The notes: a model not told the origin generated them from the sequence alone. A DNA stretch of 64,000 nucleotides from Spirochaetota bacterium (GCA_026398595.1 JAPLSO010000051.1:1-64000); one strand, 5' to 3'; counted from the first letter of the stretch, positions 51,488 through 61,125 are shown. Translations and numbers: made by a program.

Positions 51488-53698
51488 ATGAAACGACTTC
51501 GCCCATCAGCCTTTGCGCTAATCCTCATTCTCATCCTCCTCCCGGGCTGCGCGCTTTTCCAGGAAGCAGCGACGGGGACCTTGGTCCTGCGATTCCAGCT
51601 CCACGAATCCATAACCCCAAAATCACTCTCCGATGGAGGGAAGGCTCGGAGCATTGTGCCTTCGGTCCCCTGGCTTCCCCAAAGCTACCTGATCTCGGGA
51701 ACAGGGCCCGATGGAGCGGCCTTCTCCCTCGACAGCGCCAAAACCAGCCTCAAGCAGCGGCTTGTGCCTGGCTCTTGGACCATCGAGGTCAGGGCTCTCT
51801 CATCCAATGCGACGACCGTGGCGAGCGGGACAATGAGCTGTGTCCTCGAACCCAACCTGTCGACCCAAGCCCAGATAACCCTCTGCCCAGTCGAGGGCAA
51901 GGGCACACTCACGCTTTCCATAGAGTTAAACTTAGCCGTCTCGGCGGACTGCAACATCTTCGGCACACTAACCTACATCGGCCTGCCGGGCAGAACCGAT
52001 CCCCCTGCCCAGAGTCCCCTTGAATTCTCCATCCCGACATCGGACCCGAGGATCTGCTACTCAGGTCTCGAGGCAGGCCAATATACCCTCGCCCTCTCTC
52101 TCGTCAACGGCCAGGGAAGCGCTGTCGGAGGCTGCTTCGAGACCATCCTCATCCTGGCCGGCTACGATACCATAGGGACCTGTCTCATCGAACTGGGAAT
52201 GCCCGAAATCGACCTGGAGGCCACCCTGCTGTCCTATGGGCCTCTTGAAGCGCCTATTCTCTCGGTACCCTGTCTCGTCTCCAACCTGCGCAGCTTCAGA
52301 CCTATCGCGCGGTCAGCCCCGAGAAAAGTGAATCAAGCTCCCGTGACCAAAGCCTGGTACATCGGAGGAGTCGAGTCGGCCGACGCCATATCCCTCCTTT
52401 CTGATCAATGCATCGCCCTACCCTCGGACTTGTTCATTATGGACCACAGTCTGGCGGCCGACGGACTGAATGGGGCACGGTTCGACTTCGTCGAAACCTG
52501 TGATGCCGAATCGCGAGTTGGTTCCGCTTCGACTTCGGCCGAGCAGCGGGATGCATTCGCGAAAGGCGGCTTTACCTGGTGGGCGAGCTTCAACTCGAAC
52601 ATCATGAAGGCGCCGGCGTTGAGCGGTATTCAGGATACATGTTCGGGAACGCCTCCAAGCTACAGGGTTAAAGCAGTCGCAGGATCCCCTTCGGGGCTCG
52701 TGGTCATTTCAGGATTGGATGAAGAGGCGGCGATCCACACGCTCGCCGCACCCTACGGCGCTGCCTTAGGTTCGATCTCCAACCAGAACACGGTGCCTCT
52801 GAACACATCCTGGATCAGACTCTGGAAGGACAAGGTCAAGGTGGGAGGAACGGCAAAAACAGCGGACAGGCTCGCCGTCTCGCGCGATGGCCAGTACATT
52901 GCGGCGGCGTCTTCCTTGTCCAACTGGCTCCGTCTCTACAACCTCGGATATGGCGGTGAAATCATCCGGACCAGCGACGCCACGAGCTTGACCCCCGGCT
53001 TCGAGGGTATGGACAATATCAAAGCCCTTTGCTTCTTCCAGGAGGGGTCGAACGAGAGGCTCTTTGCCCTCTGCTCCTCGTCGAAGAGCGTCCTCATCTT
53101 CGATGTCTCGCCCCAAGGCCTAACGCTTTTAGCAAAAATTGCCCTCGATTCTTCAGATGACCTTTCCCTTCAGGATCTCCAGGTCCTCGATTCAGGAGAA
53201 GTCGTCGTGTCGGCCTCGACAGCCTCTAAGATCTATATCCTCGGTGATGGAGGATCGGGCTATGGCATAGTGACGACGATTTCAAGGTCGGGAGGATCGG
53301 GGCCCTATCATCCCGGGCCGCTTGCCGCCTCGCCGTCGACAGGCGGTTTCTACGTGCTCTGTGACAAGTCTTCGATACTTCGCTACGAACCTTCAGGCGG
53401 ATTCGCCTTTACCCTGACCCAAACGATACCTTTGAGCACTGGCTCGATAGGCGCCACCACCCTCTCGGCGGGCAGAGATCCGGCAGGAGCCAGGGATCTT
53501 CTTTTCGCGGCCGGCGGCGAAACCATTGAGTTCATCAACCCACAGATGCTGAACCCTCTCCTGGACGAGATAGATCTTGAGCCCAACCCTTCCCAGACGG
53601 ACGGTATCGCGACGGCCGAGGGTTCCTGCTACGTACGGGGTGGGTTTATTCTGGGCGGGGGACTCTCGGGGTCCGTGTCGGTTTTCGGGCCGGAGTGA
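51488..53698 (+). CDS. lipoprotein with repeat-type propeller-like region
   Basis: 736 residues. The signal peptide FALILILILLPGC ends in a lipobox, so it should be lipid-anchored. Residues 30-150 form an immunoglobulin-like or regulatory-type domain (SYLISGTGPDGAAFSLDS, PGSWTIEVRALSSNATTVASG) common in spirochaete lipoproteins. From about residue 450, phrases such as LAVSRDGQYIAAASSLSNWLRLYNLG and SSKSVLIFDVSPQGLTLLAKIAL suggest WD40/YVTN-like propeller blades. No catalytic motif is seen. GGAGG precedes the ATG. It is divergent from glgA with no evident functional link. Confidence 0.8.
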   Translation: MKRLRPSAFALILILILLPGCALFQEAATGTLVLRFQLHESITPKSLSDGGKARSIVPSVPWLPQSYLISGTGPDGAAFSLDSAKTSLKQRLVPGSWTIEVRALSSNATTVASGTMSCVLEPNLSTQAQITLCPVEGKGTLTLSIELNLAVSADCNIFGTLTYIGLPGRTDPPAQSPLEFSIPTSDPRICYSGLEAGQYTLALSLVNGQGSAVGGCFETILILAGYDTIGTCLIELGMPEIDLEATLLSYGPLEAPILSVPCLVSNLRSFRPIARSAPRKVNQAPVTKAWYIGGVESADAISLLSDQCIALPSDLFIMDHSLAADGLNGARFDFVETCDAESRVGSASTSAEQRDAFAKGGFTWWASFNSNIMKAPALSGIQDTCSGTPPSYRVKAVAGSPSGLVVISGLDEEAAIHTLAAPYGAALGSISNQNTVPLNTSWIRLWKDKVKVGGTAKTADRLAVSRDGQYIAAASSLSNWLRLYNLGYGGEIIRTSDATSLTPGFEGMDNIKALCFFQEGSNERLFALCSSSKSVLIFDVSPQGLTLLAKIALDSSDDLSLQDLQVLDSGEVVVSASTASKIYILGDGGSGYGIVTTISRSGGSGPYHPGPLAASPSTGGFYVLCDKSSILRYEPSGGFAFTLTQTIPLSTGSIGATTLSAGRDPAGARDLLFAAGGETIEFINPQMLNPLLDEIDLEPNPSQTDGIATAEGSCYVRGGFILGGGLSGSVSVFGPE

Positions 53699-53770
53699 TA
53701 TTCCGGAAGTCCGGCACGGCTGGCGCCTCTCCCTAGATCGATGTATTCTTGTAGTTGAACAGGAGAAGAG

Positions 53771-55534
53771 ATGTATACTCTTGAATGTTTCACTCTCGTC
53801 GAGATGGTCGAGAAAAGCTCAAAGCACTACGGCAAGCGCCCAGCGCTTTCCCTCGTCGGAGGCGCTTCGTACAGCTATTCCGAGGTCGCCGAGGCTTCCC
53901 TGGCCATGGCAGTCTCGCTTTATAACCAGGGAATAGGCCGAGGCGACCGAGTGGCCCTCCTAGCCGAGAATTCACCGCGCTGGGGCATCGCCTACCTGGG
54001 AATTATACGCGCCGGCGCAGTAGCTGTCCCCATCCTCATCGATTTCCCGGGAGAGCAGATAGGCAACATCATCAGACATTCAGGTGCCGCAGTCGTCATC
54101 TGCTCCGAGCGACTCTTCCAGAGGATAAAAGCCCAAGCTCTGCCTCTGCGCTTCCTCGACGTAAAGGACGGCTCAGCCAGGGATGGCTTGACCTGGGCCT
54201 CCCTTCCCGGCACGCATCCCTCAATAGCCGCACCGGCGCAGTTCCACCCGTCGGTCTCGGCCGATGATATTGCCATGATCGTCTACACCTCGGGCACTAC
54301 AGGCCTTTCCAAGGGCGTCATGCTCAGCCACCGCAACCTGCTCTCCAACGCACGGGCCTGCAATTCCATCATTGTCCTCCACAGAACGGACAAGCTCCTC
54401 TCCATCCTTCCCCTTGCCCACGCCTATGAGTTCACCATCGGATTCCTCATCCCCTTCCTCGCTGGTTCCGAGATCAGCTATATCGACCGGCCCCCTTCGC
54501 CCACGGTCCTCCTGCCGGCTCTCAAGGCCGTGAGGCCGACTATCATGCTCTCCGTTCCCCTCGTCATCGAAAAGATCTACAGATCCAATATCAAACCCAG
54601 CCTCGAGGCGATGAGACTTTATGCCAACCCCTTAATCCGCCGCCTTCTCATCCTTTTCGCCGGCTTCAAGCTCATGAAAACTTTCGGCGGCAGGATACGC
54701 TTTTTCGGCATCGGTGGAGCCCCGCTCTCCTCCGATGTCGAAACTTTTCTCAAGCAGGCCCGATTTCCGTATGCCATAGGTTATGGGCTCACGGAAACAT
54801 CACCCCTTCTCGCGGGCTGCAACCCGAGACATACCAAGGTCAGATCGACGGGGCCGGCATTGAAAGGCCTGAAGCTGAGGATTGCCGAACCTAAGCCTGG
54901 TTCAGGGGAAGGTGAAATCCAGGCGAAAGGCGACAGCGTTTTCAAGGGCTATTACCTGGACGAGGTACGGACGCGGGAAAGCTTTACCGAGGATGGCTGG
55001 TTTAAAACTGGGGATCTGGGATACATCGACGCGAAAGGCAGACTCTCTGTACGGGGTAGGCTCAAGACCATGATCCTCGGCGCCTCGGGAGAGAACATCT
55101 ATCCAGAAGAAGTAGAAGCTGTCCTGAACCAGTCACCCTACGTGGCCGAGTCCCTCGTCGTCGAGGGCGAGGGAGGCCTCACCGCCTTCGTGTACCTCAA
55201 GAGCGAAGTCCTGGAAAACCTTGAGGCCCGGATACAGGATACGATCGAGGAGGCTGAAAGCATCACCTCAAAGCTGGGAGCGGCCATCTCGAGCGCGGAG
55301 AAATCCATGGCCGAATCTATAGAGCATGCGCTCTCCGACGTTGAAAAATCGGCGGTCAAGCTCTTGGAGAGCATCAGGAAGGATACGAACGAGAAGCTTG
55401 CCTCCTTCTCGAAGATCCGTTCGATCCGGCTCCAGCCCGATCCCTTCGAGAAGACTCCGACCCAAAAGATAAAACGGTTTCTCTATGCCAAGGGCGGGAA
55501 CGCCGGGCAAAAAGATAAAAAGGATTCGGGATAA
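53771..55534 (+). CDS. AMP-forming long-chain acyl-CoA synthetase family protein
   Basis: 587-residue adenylate-forming enzyme that activates a carboxylic acid, probably a fatty acid, to its CoA or ACP thioester. It has the P-loop-like YTSGTTGLSKGVMLSH, the adenine motif YGLTETSPLL, and GWFKTGDLGYIDAKGRLSVRGR. In the C-terminal domain an approximately 60-residue helical, coiled-coil-like insert (from ENLEARIQDTIEEAES to KDTNEKLASFSKI) separates the normal strands before the terminal DPFEKTPTQKIKRF. CAGGAGAAGAG precedes the ATG. Confidence 0.9.
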   Translation: MYTLECFTLVEMVEKSSKHYGKRPALSLVGGASYSYSEVAEASLAMAVSLYNQGIGRGDRVALLAENSPRWGIAYLGIIRAGAVAVPILIDFPGEQIGNIIRHSGAAVVICSERLFQRIKAQALPLRFLDVKDGSARDGLTWASLPGTHPSIAAPAQFHPSVSADDIAMIVYTSGTTGLSKGVMLSHRNLLSNARACNSIIVLHRTDKLLSILPLAHAYEFTIGFLIPFLAGSEISYIDRPPSPTVLLPALKAVRPTIMLSVPLVIEKIYRSNIKPSLEAMRLYANPLIRRLLILFAGFKLMKTFGGRIRFFGIGGAPLSSDVETFLKQARFPYAIGYGLTETSPLLAGCNPRHTKVRSTGPALKGLKLRIAEPKPGSGEGEIQAKGDSVFKGYYLDEVRTRESFTEDGWFKTGDLGYIDAKGRLSVRGRLKTMILGASGENIYPEEVEAVLNQSPYVAESLVVEGEGGLTAFVYLKSEVLENLEARIQDTIEEAESITSKLGAAISSAEKSMAESIEHALSDVEKSAVKLLESIRKDTNEKLASFSKIRSIRLQPDPFEKTPTQKIKRFLYAKGGNAGQKDKKDSG

Positions 55535-55550
55535 ATCCGCTTAATGAAAT

Positions 55551-56600
55551 CTAGGTCTTCTCGCTCCGCTCGCGCTTCATGTTAAGGACGAATATAAGGG
55601 TGCCAACGGTGATGATGACGACCAACTTGAGAAGAAAGCTCCAGGCCTTGCCAAGATAGATAGTGCTCAGGGCGACGATGGAGAGGAATAGATTGAGGAA
55701 GTAAATCGTACCCACCGCCTTAGTCGTCGAATTGTATTTCGCGAGCAGAATGTGATGGAAATGGCTCTTATCGGACATGAAGAACGATAAGTGAGCTTTT
55801 TTTCGGCGATAAACGGCTATAAGAGTGTCGAATATCGGGATAGCCAAGGTCGTGGCCGCCGATATGAGTCCAATTTCGGCCCTATCGTGCCGTTGTCCCA
55901 GAAGGGGAAGCATGGCGAGGCTGAATCCCAGAAAGAGACTCCCCGAATCGCCCATGAATATCTTGGCCGGATGCCAATTGAAAATGAGAAAGCCGATGGC
56001 TGCTCCCGCGATGGTAAAACAGATCTCCGCCTGAAGTACCATACCCTGGGTCCAGTAGAAGATTCCGAAGGTGATTGAAGCGATGATAGAGGTTCCCGCA
56101 GCCAACCCGTCGAGACCATCGATGAGGTTGATGGCGTTGGTCACTCCGATGATCCAAGCCAAGGTGAGAGGGAAAGAAAAGAGGCCGAGATCGACTTTTC
56201 CATCACCCCAGGGAACCATGATGACTTCAAATCTGAGGCCGTAGACGATGAGGACCAGTGCGGCGAAGGTTTGGATAATGAGCTTGAAGCTCGCCCTCAA
56301 GTCGATGAAGTCATCCACGAGGCCGGTGAGGAAGATGACCGATCCCGTGACGAAGATGGGCCAGACGCGGAACCTCCCATAGAAATCGTTGGCCTGACCA
56401 ATGTCCATGAGTACGATGATGAGAAGGCCTCCCATGAAGGCCAGGGTAATGCCCACGCCTCCCAGGCGGGGTATGTTGCCGTTATGGATTTTACGTTCGT
56501 TGATTCTATCGTAGAGCTTGTGTTTATGGGCAAAGCGAATGATGAGGGGTATCAGCGCCGAGGAGAAGACGCCAGCGAGAAGCAGGGTTACAATCGGCAC
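55551..56600 (-). CDS. polyprenyl-phosphate HexNAc-1-phosphate transferase (WecA/MraY family)
   Basis: 349-residue integral membrane enzyme (about ten helices) that transfers a sugar-1-phosphate from a UDP-sugar to undecaprenyl phosphate, starting glycan or wall-polymer synthesis. Key motifs are IPRLGGVGITLAF, GLVDDFIDLRASFK, TNAINLIDGLDGLAAG, KIFMGDSGSLFLGF and the HFHHIL loop typical of WecA/TagO rather than MraY. The start is a GTG at 56600 with AAGGAG six bases upstream; the frame is open to 56756 but the preceding part is A-rich leader. Confidence 0.88.
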   Translation of the reverse strand: MPIVTLLLAGVFSSALIPLIIRFAHKHKLYDRINERKIHNGNIPRLGGVGITLAFMGGLLIIVLMDIGQANDFYGRFRVWPIFVTGSVIFLTGLVDDFIDLRASFKLIIQTFAALVLIVYGLRFEVIMVPWGDGKVDLGLFSFPLTLAWIIGVTNAINLIDGLDGLAAGTSIIASITFGIFYWTQGMVLQAEICFTIAGAAIGFLIFNWHPAKIFMGDSGSLFLGFSLAMLPLLGQRHDRAEIGLISAATTLAIPIFDTLIAVYRRKKAHLSFFMSDKSHFHHILLAKYNSTTKAVGTIYFLNLFLSIVALSTIYLGKAWSFLLKLVVIITVGTLIFVLNMKRERSEKT

Positions 56601-56740
56601 GATTTCTCCTTTTTTTTTAACTTTCGCTTTTTGCAAGTAAACCATAAAACCATTAATGGGTAAAGGGGAACCTCCAAGCCCAAAGGAGGAAGTTTCCTCT
56701 CTCCCCCTTCGGGTCTGGGCACTGCCAGCTGAGGTTGAAC

Positions 56741-56767
56741 CTCGATAGAGGTTCAACCTCTATCGAG
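56741..56767. repeat. perfect 27-base palindrome after gcvPB
   Basis: CTCGATAGAGGTT and AACCTCTATCGAG form 13-bp arms around a single base, with a second GAGGTTGAAC copy just before. It lies three bases past the gcvPB stop. It could fold as a transcript-end hairpin, but no T tract follows. Confidence 0.55.
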
Positions 56768-56769
56768 AT

Positions 56770-58203
56770 TCAGCCCCGGTAGCAGAGAACGGGGTTGCGC
56801 GCAGCAGCCACCTCGTCGAGCCTTCCCACAGGCGTCGTCGAAGGAGCGTCGTGGAGCAACTGTGGAGCTGTCCTGGCCTCCTCCGCAATGGCCAGCATGG
56901 CGTCGGCGAAGGCGTCCAGTGTCCGCTTGGACTCCGTCTCCGTGGGCTCGATCATGAGGGCTTCCGGAACAATAAGGGGGAAATAGATGGTAGGCGGATG
57001 GAAACCGTAGTCGATGAGCCGCTTCGCGACGTCGAGGGTGTGGATACCTGGAGCCAGGTCACCCATAGCCACAAATTCATGCATGCAGGTTTTGGGGTAC
57101 TTGAGCTTGTATACTTTTTCAAGCTTAGATCTGAGGTAATTGGCGTTGAGGACGGAATTCTCGGCTACCCGCTTCAATCCATCCCGTCCCTGCATCAGCA
57201 CGTAGGTATAAGCTCGGACTAGGATGCCGAAATTACCGTAGAAAGCCTTTATGGGGCCGATGCTCTTTTCTGGCATCACGAGAGCATATTTTCTCCCAGT
57301 CTTGGCGGCGATCGGTCCAGGGAGAAATGGAGCGAGTTTGGATGAGGAGGCTATCATTCCCGCGCCGGGCCCTCCCCCGCCATGGGGTGTCGAAAAAGTC
57401 TTGTGCAGGTTGAAATGCATGACATCGATGCCGCTTACCCCGGGCTTGAAAACGCCTGTCAGGGCATTCATGTTGGCTCCGTCCCCATATACCAGACCGC
57501 CCGCTTCGTGGACGAGCTTGGCTATGTCGGCGATCCTGCGCTCAAAAAGGCCAAGGGTGTTGGGGTTCGTGATCATGATCCCCGCGACGCTGTCGTCCAG
57601 GGCGGACTTGAGCACGCCGAGATCGATGTTCCCGTCGAGGCCGGAAACGATGGTCTTTGTCGTGAAACCGGCCATGGCGCAGGAAGCCGGGTTCGTCCCG
57701 TGGGCCGAGTCGGGGATGAGCATCACGCTACGCTTCCCCTGTCCTATCGACTGGAGGTAGTCGCGGATCATCAGAACACCCGAGAGCTCTCCGTGAGCGC
57801 CTGCGGCGGGCTGGAGTGAAACCGCGTCGAAGCCACCTATTTCGGCGAGGCTTTCCTGGAGTTTACAGAGGAGTTCGAGACAGCCTTGGTTGTTGGCGTC
57901 CCCTGAAAGGGGGTGGGCGTTCCTCCAGCCCGGGAAAGCGGCGGCTGTCTCGTTGGCCCTTGGGTTGTACTTCATCGTACAGGACCCGAGAGGATAGAAA
58001 TGGCTGTCTATCGAGTAGTTCTTCTGGGAGAGTCGGGTGAAATGACGCACGACCGTCAACTCGTCGAGTTCCGGTAAGGCCAGATCCTTTCGCGCTAGGG
58101 CGGCAGGGAGAATAGCTTCCGGAACGTCGGACTTGGGGAGGGAACAGCCCACCGAGCCTGGGTTCGAGAGTTCAAAGAGGAGGGATTCGGGGATAAGGTT
58201 CAT
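56770..58203 (-). CDS. gcvPB: glycine dehydrogenase (decarboxylating) subunit 2
   Basis: 477-residue C-terminal half of the split P-protein of the glycine cleavage system. PLP is bound by Lys268 in MHFNLHKTFSTPHGGGGPGAG; other conserved stretches are PLGSCTMKYNPRANE, LQPAAGAHGELSGVLMIRDYL and IPDSAHGTNPASCAMAGF. With GcvPA it decarboxylates glycine and passes aminomethyl to lipoyl-GcvH. The ATG overlaps the gcvPA stop by four bases. It is the last gene of gcvT-H-PA-PB. Confidence 0.96.
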   Translation of the reverse strand: MNLIPESLLFELSNPGSVGCSLPKSDVPEAILPAALARKDLALPELDELTVVRHFTRLSQKNYSIDSHFYPLGSCTMKYNPRANETAAAFPGWRNAHPLSGDANNQGCLELLCKLQESLAEIGGFDAVSLQPAAGAHGELSGVLMIRDYLQSIGQGKRSVMLIPDSAHGTNPASCAMAGFTTKTIVSGLDGNIDLGVLKSALDDSVAGIMITNPNTLGLFERRIADIAKLVHEAGGLVYGDGANMNALTGVFKPGVSGIDVMHFNLHKTFSTPHGGGGPGAGMIASSSKLAPFLPGPIAAKTGRKYALVMPEKSIGPIKAFYGNFGILVRAYTYVLMQGRDGLKRVAENSVLNANYLRSKLEKVYKLKYPKTCMHEFVAMGDLAPGIHTLDVAKRLIDYGFHPPTIYFPLIVPEALMIEPTETESKRTLDAFADAMLAIAEEARTAPQLLHDAPSTTPVGRLDEVAAARNPVLCYRG

Positions 58204-59519
58204 AGAGAGGCCTCCTCGAGAGCTCTGGCCAGGGCGTCGACCTCGGTCTTCCTATTCATCTCGGTGACGCAGACGAGGAGTTCGCACGGTCTGTCGGGGA
58301 AATACCTGGAGAGGGGCAGGCCAGGGACGATGTGCTTCTTCCTCAGCCTATCAAAGAGGACTTCGGCCGACAGGGGCGTTGAGACAAGGAACTCCTTGAA
58401 GAAAGTCTTGGGCTGGATGGAATACCCCGGCAGCTTGGCGATGCAACCAGCGGCGTAATGGGCTTTGTCCCAGCAGAGCTTCGCCACGGTCTTAAGGCCC
58501 CCGGAACCCATGGCGGCCAGGTAGATGCAGGTCTGGAGCATGGTGAGGCCTTGGTTCGAGCAGATGTTGGAGACGGCCTTTTCCCTCCTGATGTGCTGTT
58601 CCCTCGCCGTGAGGGTGAGGACGTAGCCTTTTCTGCCCTGATGATCGAAGGCCTCACCGACGATCCTTCCGGGCATCTTGCGCATCAGTTTTTCGGTGGC
58701 GCCCATCATGCCAAGGAATGGACCGCCGAAGTTCATGGAATTGCCGAGGCACTGGCCCTCGGCGACGACGATATCGGCTCCCTGAATCCCTGGGCTATTA
58801 AGTATGGCGCACATGAGGGGGTCGGCCTGGACGACGAGGAGAGCCCCAGCTTTATGGGCAGCCTTCGCTGCCGCCGTGAGCCCATGGATTTCTCCCGAGA
58901 AAGTCGGGTAGCCAGCGACAAGGCAGGATGTGGAAGCGTCGACGCCGGCTGTATCGGGGGCGCCTTCGTACCTTTCCATTACAATATCGCGGGCGGAAAG
59001 ATAGGTCGTCACAACCCCTTCGTATTCGGGGTTGAGATCCCTGGGCAGCAGCACTTTCCTGCGGCCCTCGTCCAGCTTGCATGCCATGAGAATGGCCTCG
59101 GCCAGAGCGGTGGCCACATCATAGTGGGAGGCGTTGACCACAGCCACACCCAGGAGGACAGCGGCCATGCTCTGATACTCGAAGATGGACTGGAGTGTCC
59201 CCTGGGAGACTTCGGGTTGATAGGGCGTATAAGCCGTCAGGAATTCGCCCCGCGACGCGAGGGCAGGTACTAGGGAAGGGATGAAGTGATTATATGCGCC
59301 GGCTCCGAGGAACCACGCCCCGTCCTTGGCCGTGAGATTTCTGGCCGACAGAGCTTCGATCTCGGCAAGGGCATCCATCTCCGCTATACCCATGGGGAGC
59401 TTGAGGGACGGAAAGCGTTTGGCCGCCGGGATATCGGCGAAGAGGGCCTCGATGCTAGGTTTGCCTATGGTCGCGAGCATCGCGGCCCTGTCGGCCTCCG
59501 AATTGGGGATGAAGGGCAT
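58200..59519 (-). CDS. gcvPA: glycine dehydrogenase (decarboxylating) subunit 1
   Basis: 439-residue N-terminal half of the split P-protein. Typical segments: FLGAGAYNHFIPSLVPALASRGEFLTAYTPYQPEVSQGTLQSIFEYQSM, VVNASHYDVATALAEA, and TREQHIRREKAVSNICSNQGL-like ending. It pairs with GcvPB. The ATG lies four bases downstream of the gcvH stop. Confidence 0.95.
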   Translation of the reverse strand: MPFIPNSEADRAAMLATIGKPSIEALFADIPAAKRFPSLKLPMGIAEMDALAEIEALSARNLTAKDGAWFLGAGAYNHFIPSLVPALASRGEFLTAYTPYQPEVSQGTLQSIFEYQSMAAVLLGVAVVNASHYDVATALAEAILMACKLDEGRRKVLLPRDLNPEYEGVVTTYLSARDIVMERYEGAPDTAGVDASTSCLVAGYPTFSGEIHGLTAAAKAAHKAGALLVVQADPLMCAILNSPGIQGADIVVAEGQCLGNSMNFGGPFLGMMGATEKLMRKMPGRIVGEAFDHQGRKGYVLTLTAREQHIRREKAVSNICSNQGLTMLQTCIYLAAMGSGGLKTVAKLCWDKAHYAAGCIAKLPGYSIQPKTFFKEFLVSTPLSAEVLFDRLRKKHIVPGLPLSRYFPDRPCELLVCVTEMNRKTEVDALARALEEASL

Positions 59520-59523
59520 GGGC

Positions 59524-59907
59524 TCATGCCTCCCCTATCGAGCCGGCGTAGGTCTTGGCATCCATCAGGGTTTCCAGTTCGAGGATATTCGAGGGTTGTA
59601 TCTTAATCATCCACCCACCCAAATAAGGCTCTTTATTGACGAGTGCCGGATCGCCCTGAAGCGCCTCGTTGACCGCTTTCACTTGGCCCGAAAGGGGCAT
59701 ATAGAGGTCGCTCGCCGCCTTCACCGATTCGACGGTACCGAAAGTCTGTCCCTTGGCCAGGACCTTGCCGAGAGCGGGTAATTCCACGAAGACTATATCT
59801 CCCAGCTCGGCCTGCGCGTGGTCGGATATTCCCACGACGACAAGACCACCTTCGACCTTCGCGTACTCGTGCGATTCAGCGTACTTGGCGGCTGTATCGA
59901 TGCTCAT
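59524..59907 (-). CDS. gcvH: glycine cleavage system H protein
   Basis: 127-residue lipoyl carrier. The lipoylated residue is Lys63 in GTVESVKAASDLYMPLSG; the C-terminus YLGGWMIKIQPSN is typical. It shuttles the aminomethyl group from the P-protein to the T-protein. AAGGAG lies shortly before the ATG at 59907. The 90 bases between gcvT and gcvH hold no clear hairpin terminator. Confidence 0.96.
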   Translation of the reverse strand: MSIDTAAKYAESHEYAKVEGGLVVVGISDHAQAELGDIVFVELPALGKVLAKGQTFGTVESVKAASDLYMPLSGQVKAVNEALQGDPALVNKEPYLGGWMIKIQPSNILELETLMDAKTYAGSIGEA

Positions 59908-59997
59908 GTTCGGACTCCTTGTAGTGAACTGCTATAACCGTCGGCCCGAGGCCGGTCGGTTGATATACCCCTGTCCAACCCCAATCCCCCTGGCTCC

Positions 59998-61092
59998 CTA
60001 CCTGCGGTAAGCTGGGACGTAAAGGGGCCGCTTGACGACGGCAGCCGGCTTCCCCTGGCCCCGTATTATGACCTGGAGCGAACTGCCCGGCGTCGAAAAG
60101 GGTGGCTCCACAAAGGCATTGGCTGCGTATTTATTGACCGTCGGACAGTACATGCCCGCTACGCAGCGGCCCACGATCCTGCCCGAAGTATCAGTGACTT
60201 CGTAGCCCTCCCTGGGGACTCCACCCGATACATCGAGGCAGACCAACCGCCGAGAAGGGCCTTCGGCGAGAATCCGCTTGAGCGTCTCGGCGCCGATGAA
60301 ATCCTTGTCGAAGTCGCAGGCCCAGCGGAAACCAGCCTCGATCGCGTTTATCTCGGGGGATATCTCATGGCCATGGAGGGGCATGCCCGCTTCGAAGCGC
60401 AGGGAGTCTCTCGCCGCAAGCCCAATGGGCTTGGTCTCGATACCCAGTCGCTCGCCCTCGGCTAAAAGTCCTTCCCAAAGCTGTAGCGCCGATGCCGTCG
60501 GGAAAAAGAGTTCTCCCCCATCTTCCCCCGTGTAGCCCGTCCTGCCGAAGAGGACGGGGATACCCGCCATGATAGTCTTGAGCCAGCAGAACCTGTCCAC
60601 ACTCGAGGGCTTAGGCGAGGATAAAGCGTTCAGGAGAGCCAGGGCCTTTGGACCCTGGACGGCGATCATATAGATCTCATCGGACCTGTCCTCGAGGCTG
60701 ACCCCGGGAACCAGGTGATCCTTCATCCAAGTCAGGTCCTTCTCCCTATTGGACGCGTTGACGACGATCCACCAAGATTTCTCCATCCTGTATAAAAAAA
60801 GATCGTCGATCACCTTGCCCTCCTCGTCCAAAAGAAGGGAGTAGCGCGCCATGGGAGGGACCATGTTAGAGACTCTGGCACTCGCCATCCTCGACACGAA
60901 AGCGTCGGCACCGGGCCCCGACACCTCGAACTGTCCCATATGGTCAATATCGAAAAGCCCGACCGAACGACGGGCTATCTTGTGTTCCTCGATGGCTCCC
61001 GTTGGATAGGAGATCGGCATTTCGTAGCCTGCGAAAGGTGCCATCCTGGCGCCTTTCGCTTTATGCCAATCATGGAGAGCGGTTTCGCGCGT
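59998..61092 (-). CDS. gcvT: aminomethyltransferase (glycine cleavage T protein), apparent ACG start
   Basis: T-protein, transferring the one-carbon unit to tetrahydrofolate; 364 residues if started at the ACG at 61092-61090. The N-terminus (T/M)RETALHDWHKAKGARMAPFAGYEMPI aligns by eye with the usual GcvT start. Further motifs: GLFDIDHMGQFEVSG, GYTGEDGGELFF, RDSLRFEAGMPLHGHE. No ATG, GTG or TTG is in frame between the promoter and this point; AAGGAGG (61104-61098) lies exactly five bases upstream of the ACG. The frame stays open to 61443 only by running through the preceding gene. Either ACG is a real non-canonical start or an ATG was mutated or miscalled. Confidence 0.9.
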   Translation of the reverse strand, partial: TRETALHDWHKAKGARMAPFAGYEMPISYPTGAIEEHKIARRSVGLFDIDHMGQFEVSGPGADAFVSRMASARVSNMVPPMARYSLLLDEEGKVIDDLFLYRMEKSWWIVVNASNREKDLTWMKDHLVPGVSLEDRSDEIYMIAVQGPKALALLNALSSPKPSSVDRFCWLKTIMAGIPVLFGRTGYTGEDGGELFFPTASALQLWEGLLAEGERLGIETKPIGLAARDSLRFEAGMPLHGHEISPEINAIEAGFRWACDFDKDFIGAETLKRILAEGPSRRLVCLDVSGGVPREGYEVTDTSGRIVGRCVAGMYCPTVNKYAANAFVEPPFSTPGSSLQVIIRGQGKPAAVVKRPLYVPAYRR

Positions 61093-61125
61093 ACGAGCCT
61101 CCTTGGATATTAAAGCATGATAATC

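Noticed and set aside
59908-59997. Glycine riboswitch for the gcv genes
   Set aside because: The gaps before gcvT and gcvH are too short and show no tandem aptamer features.
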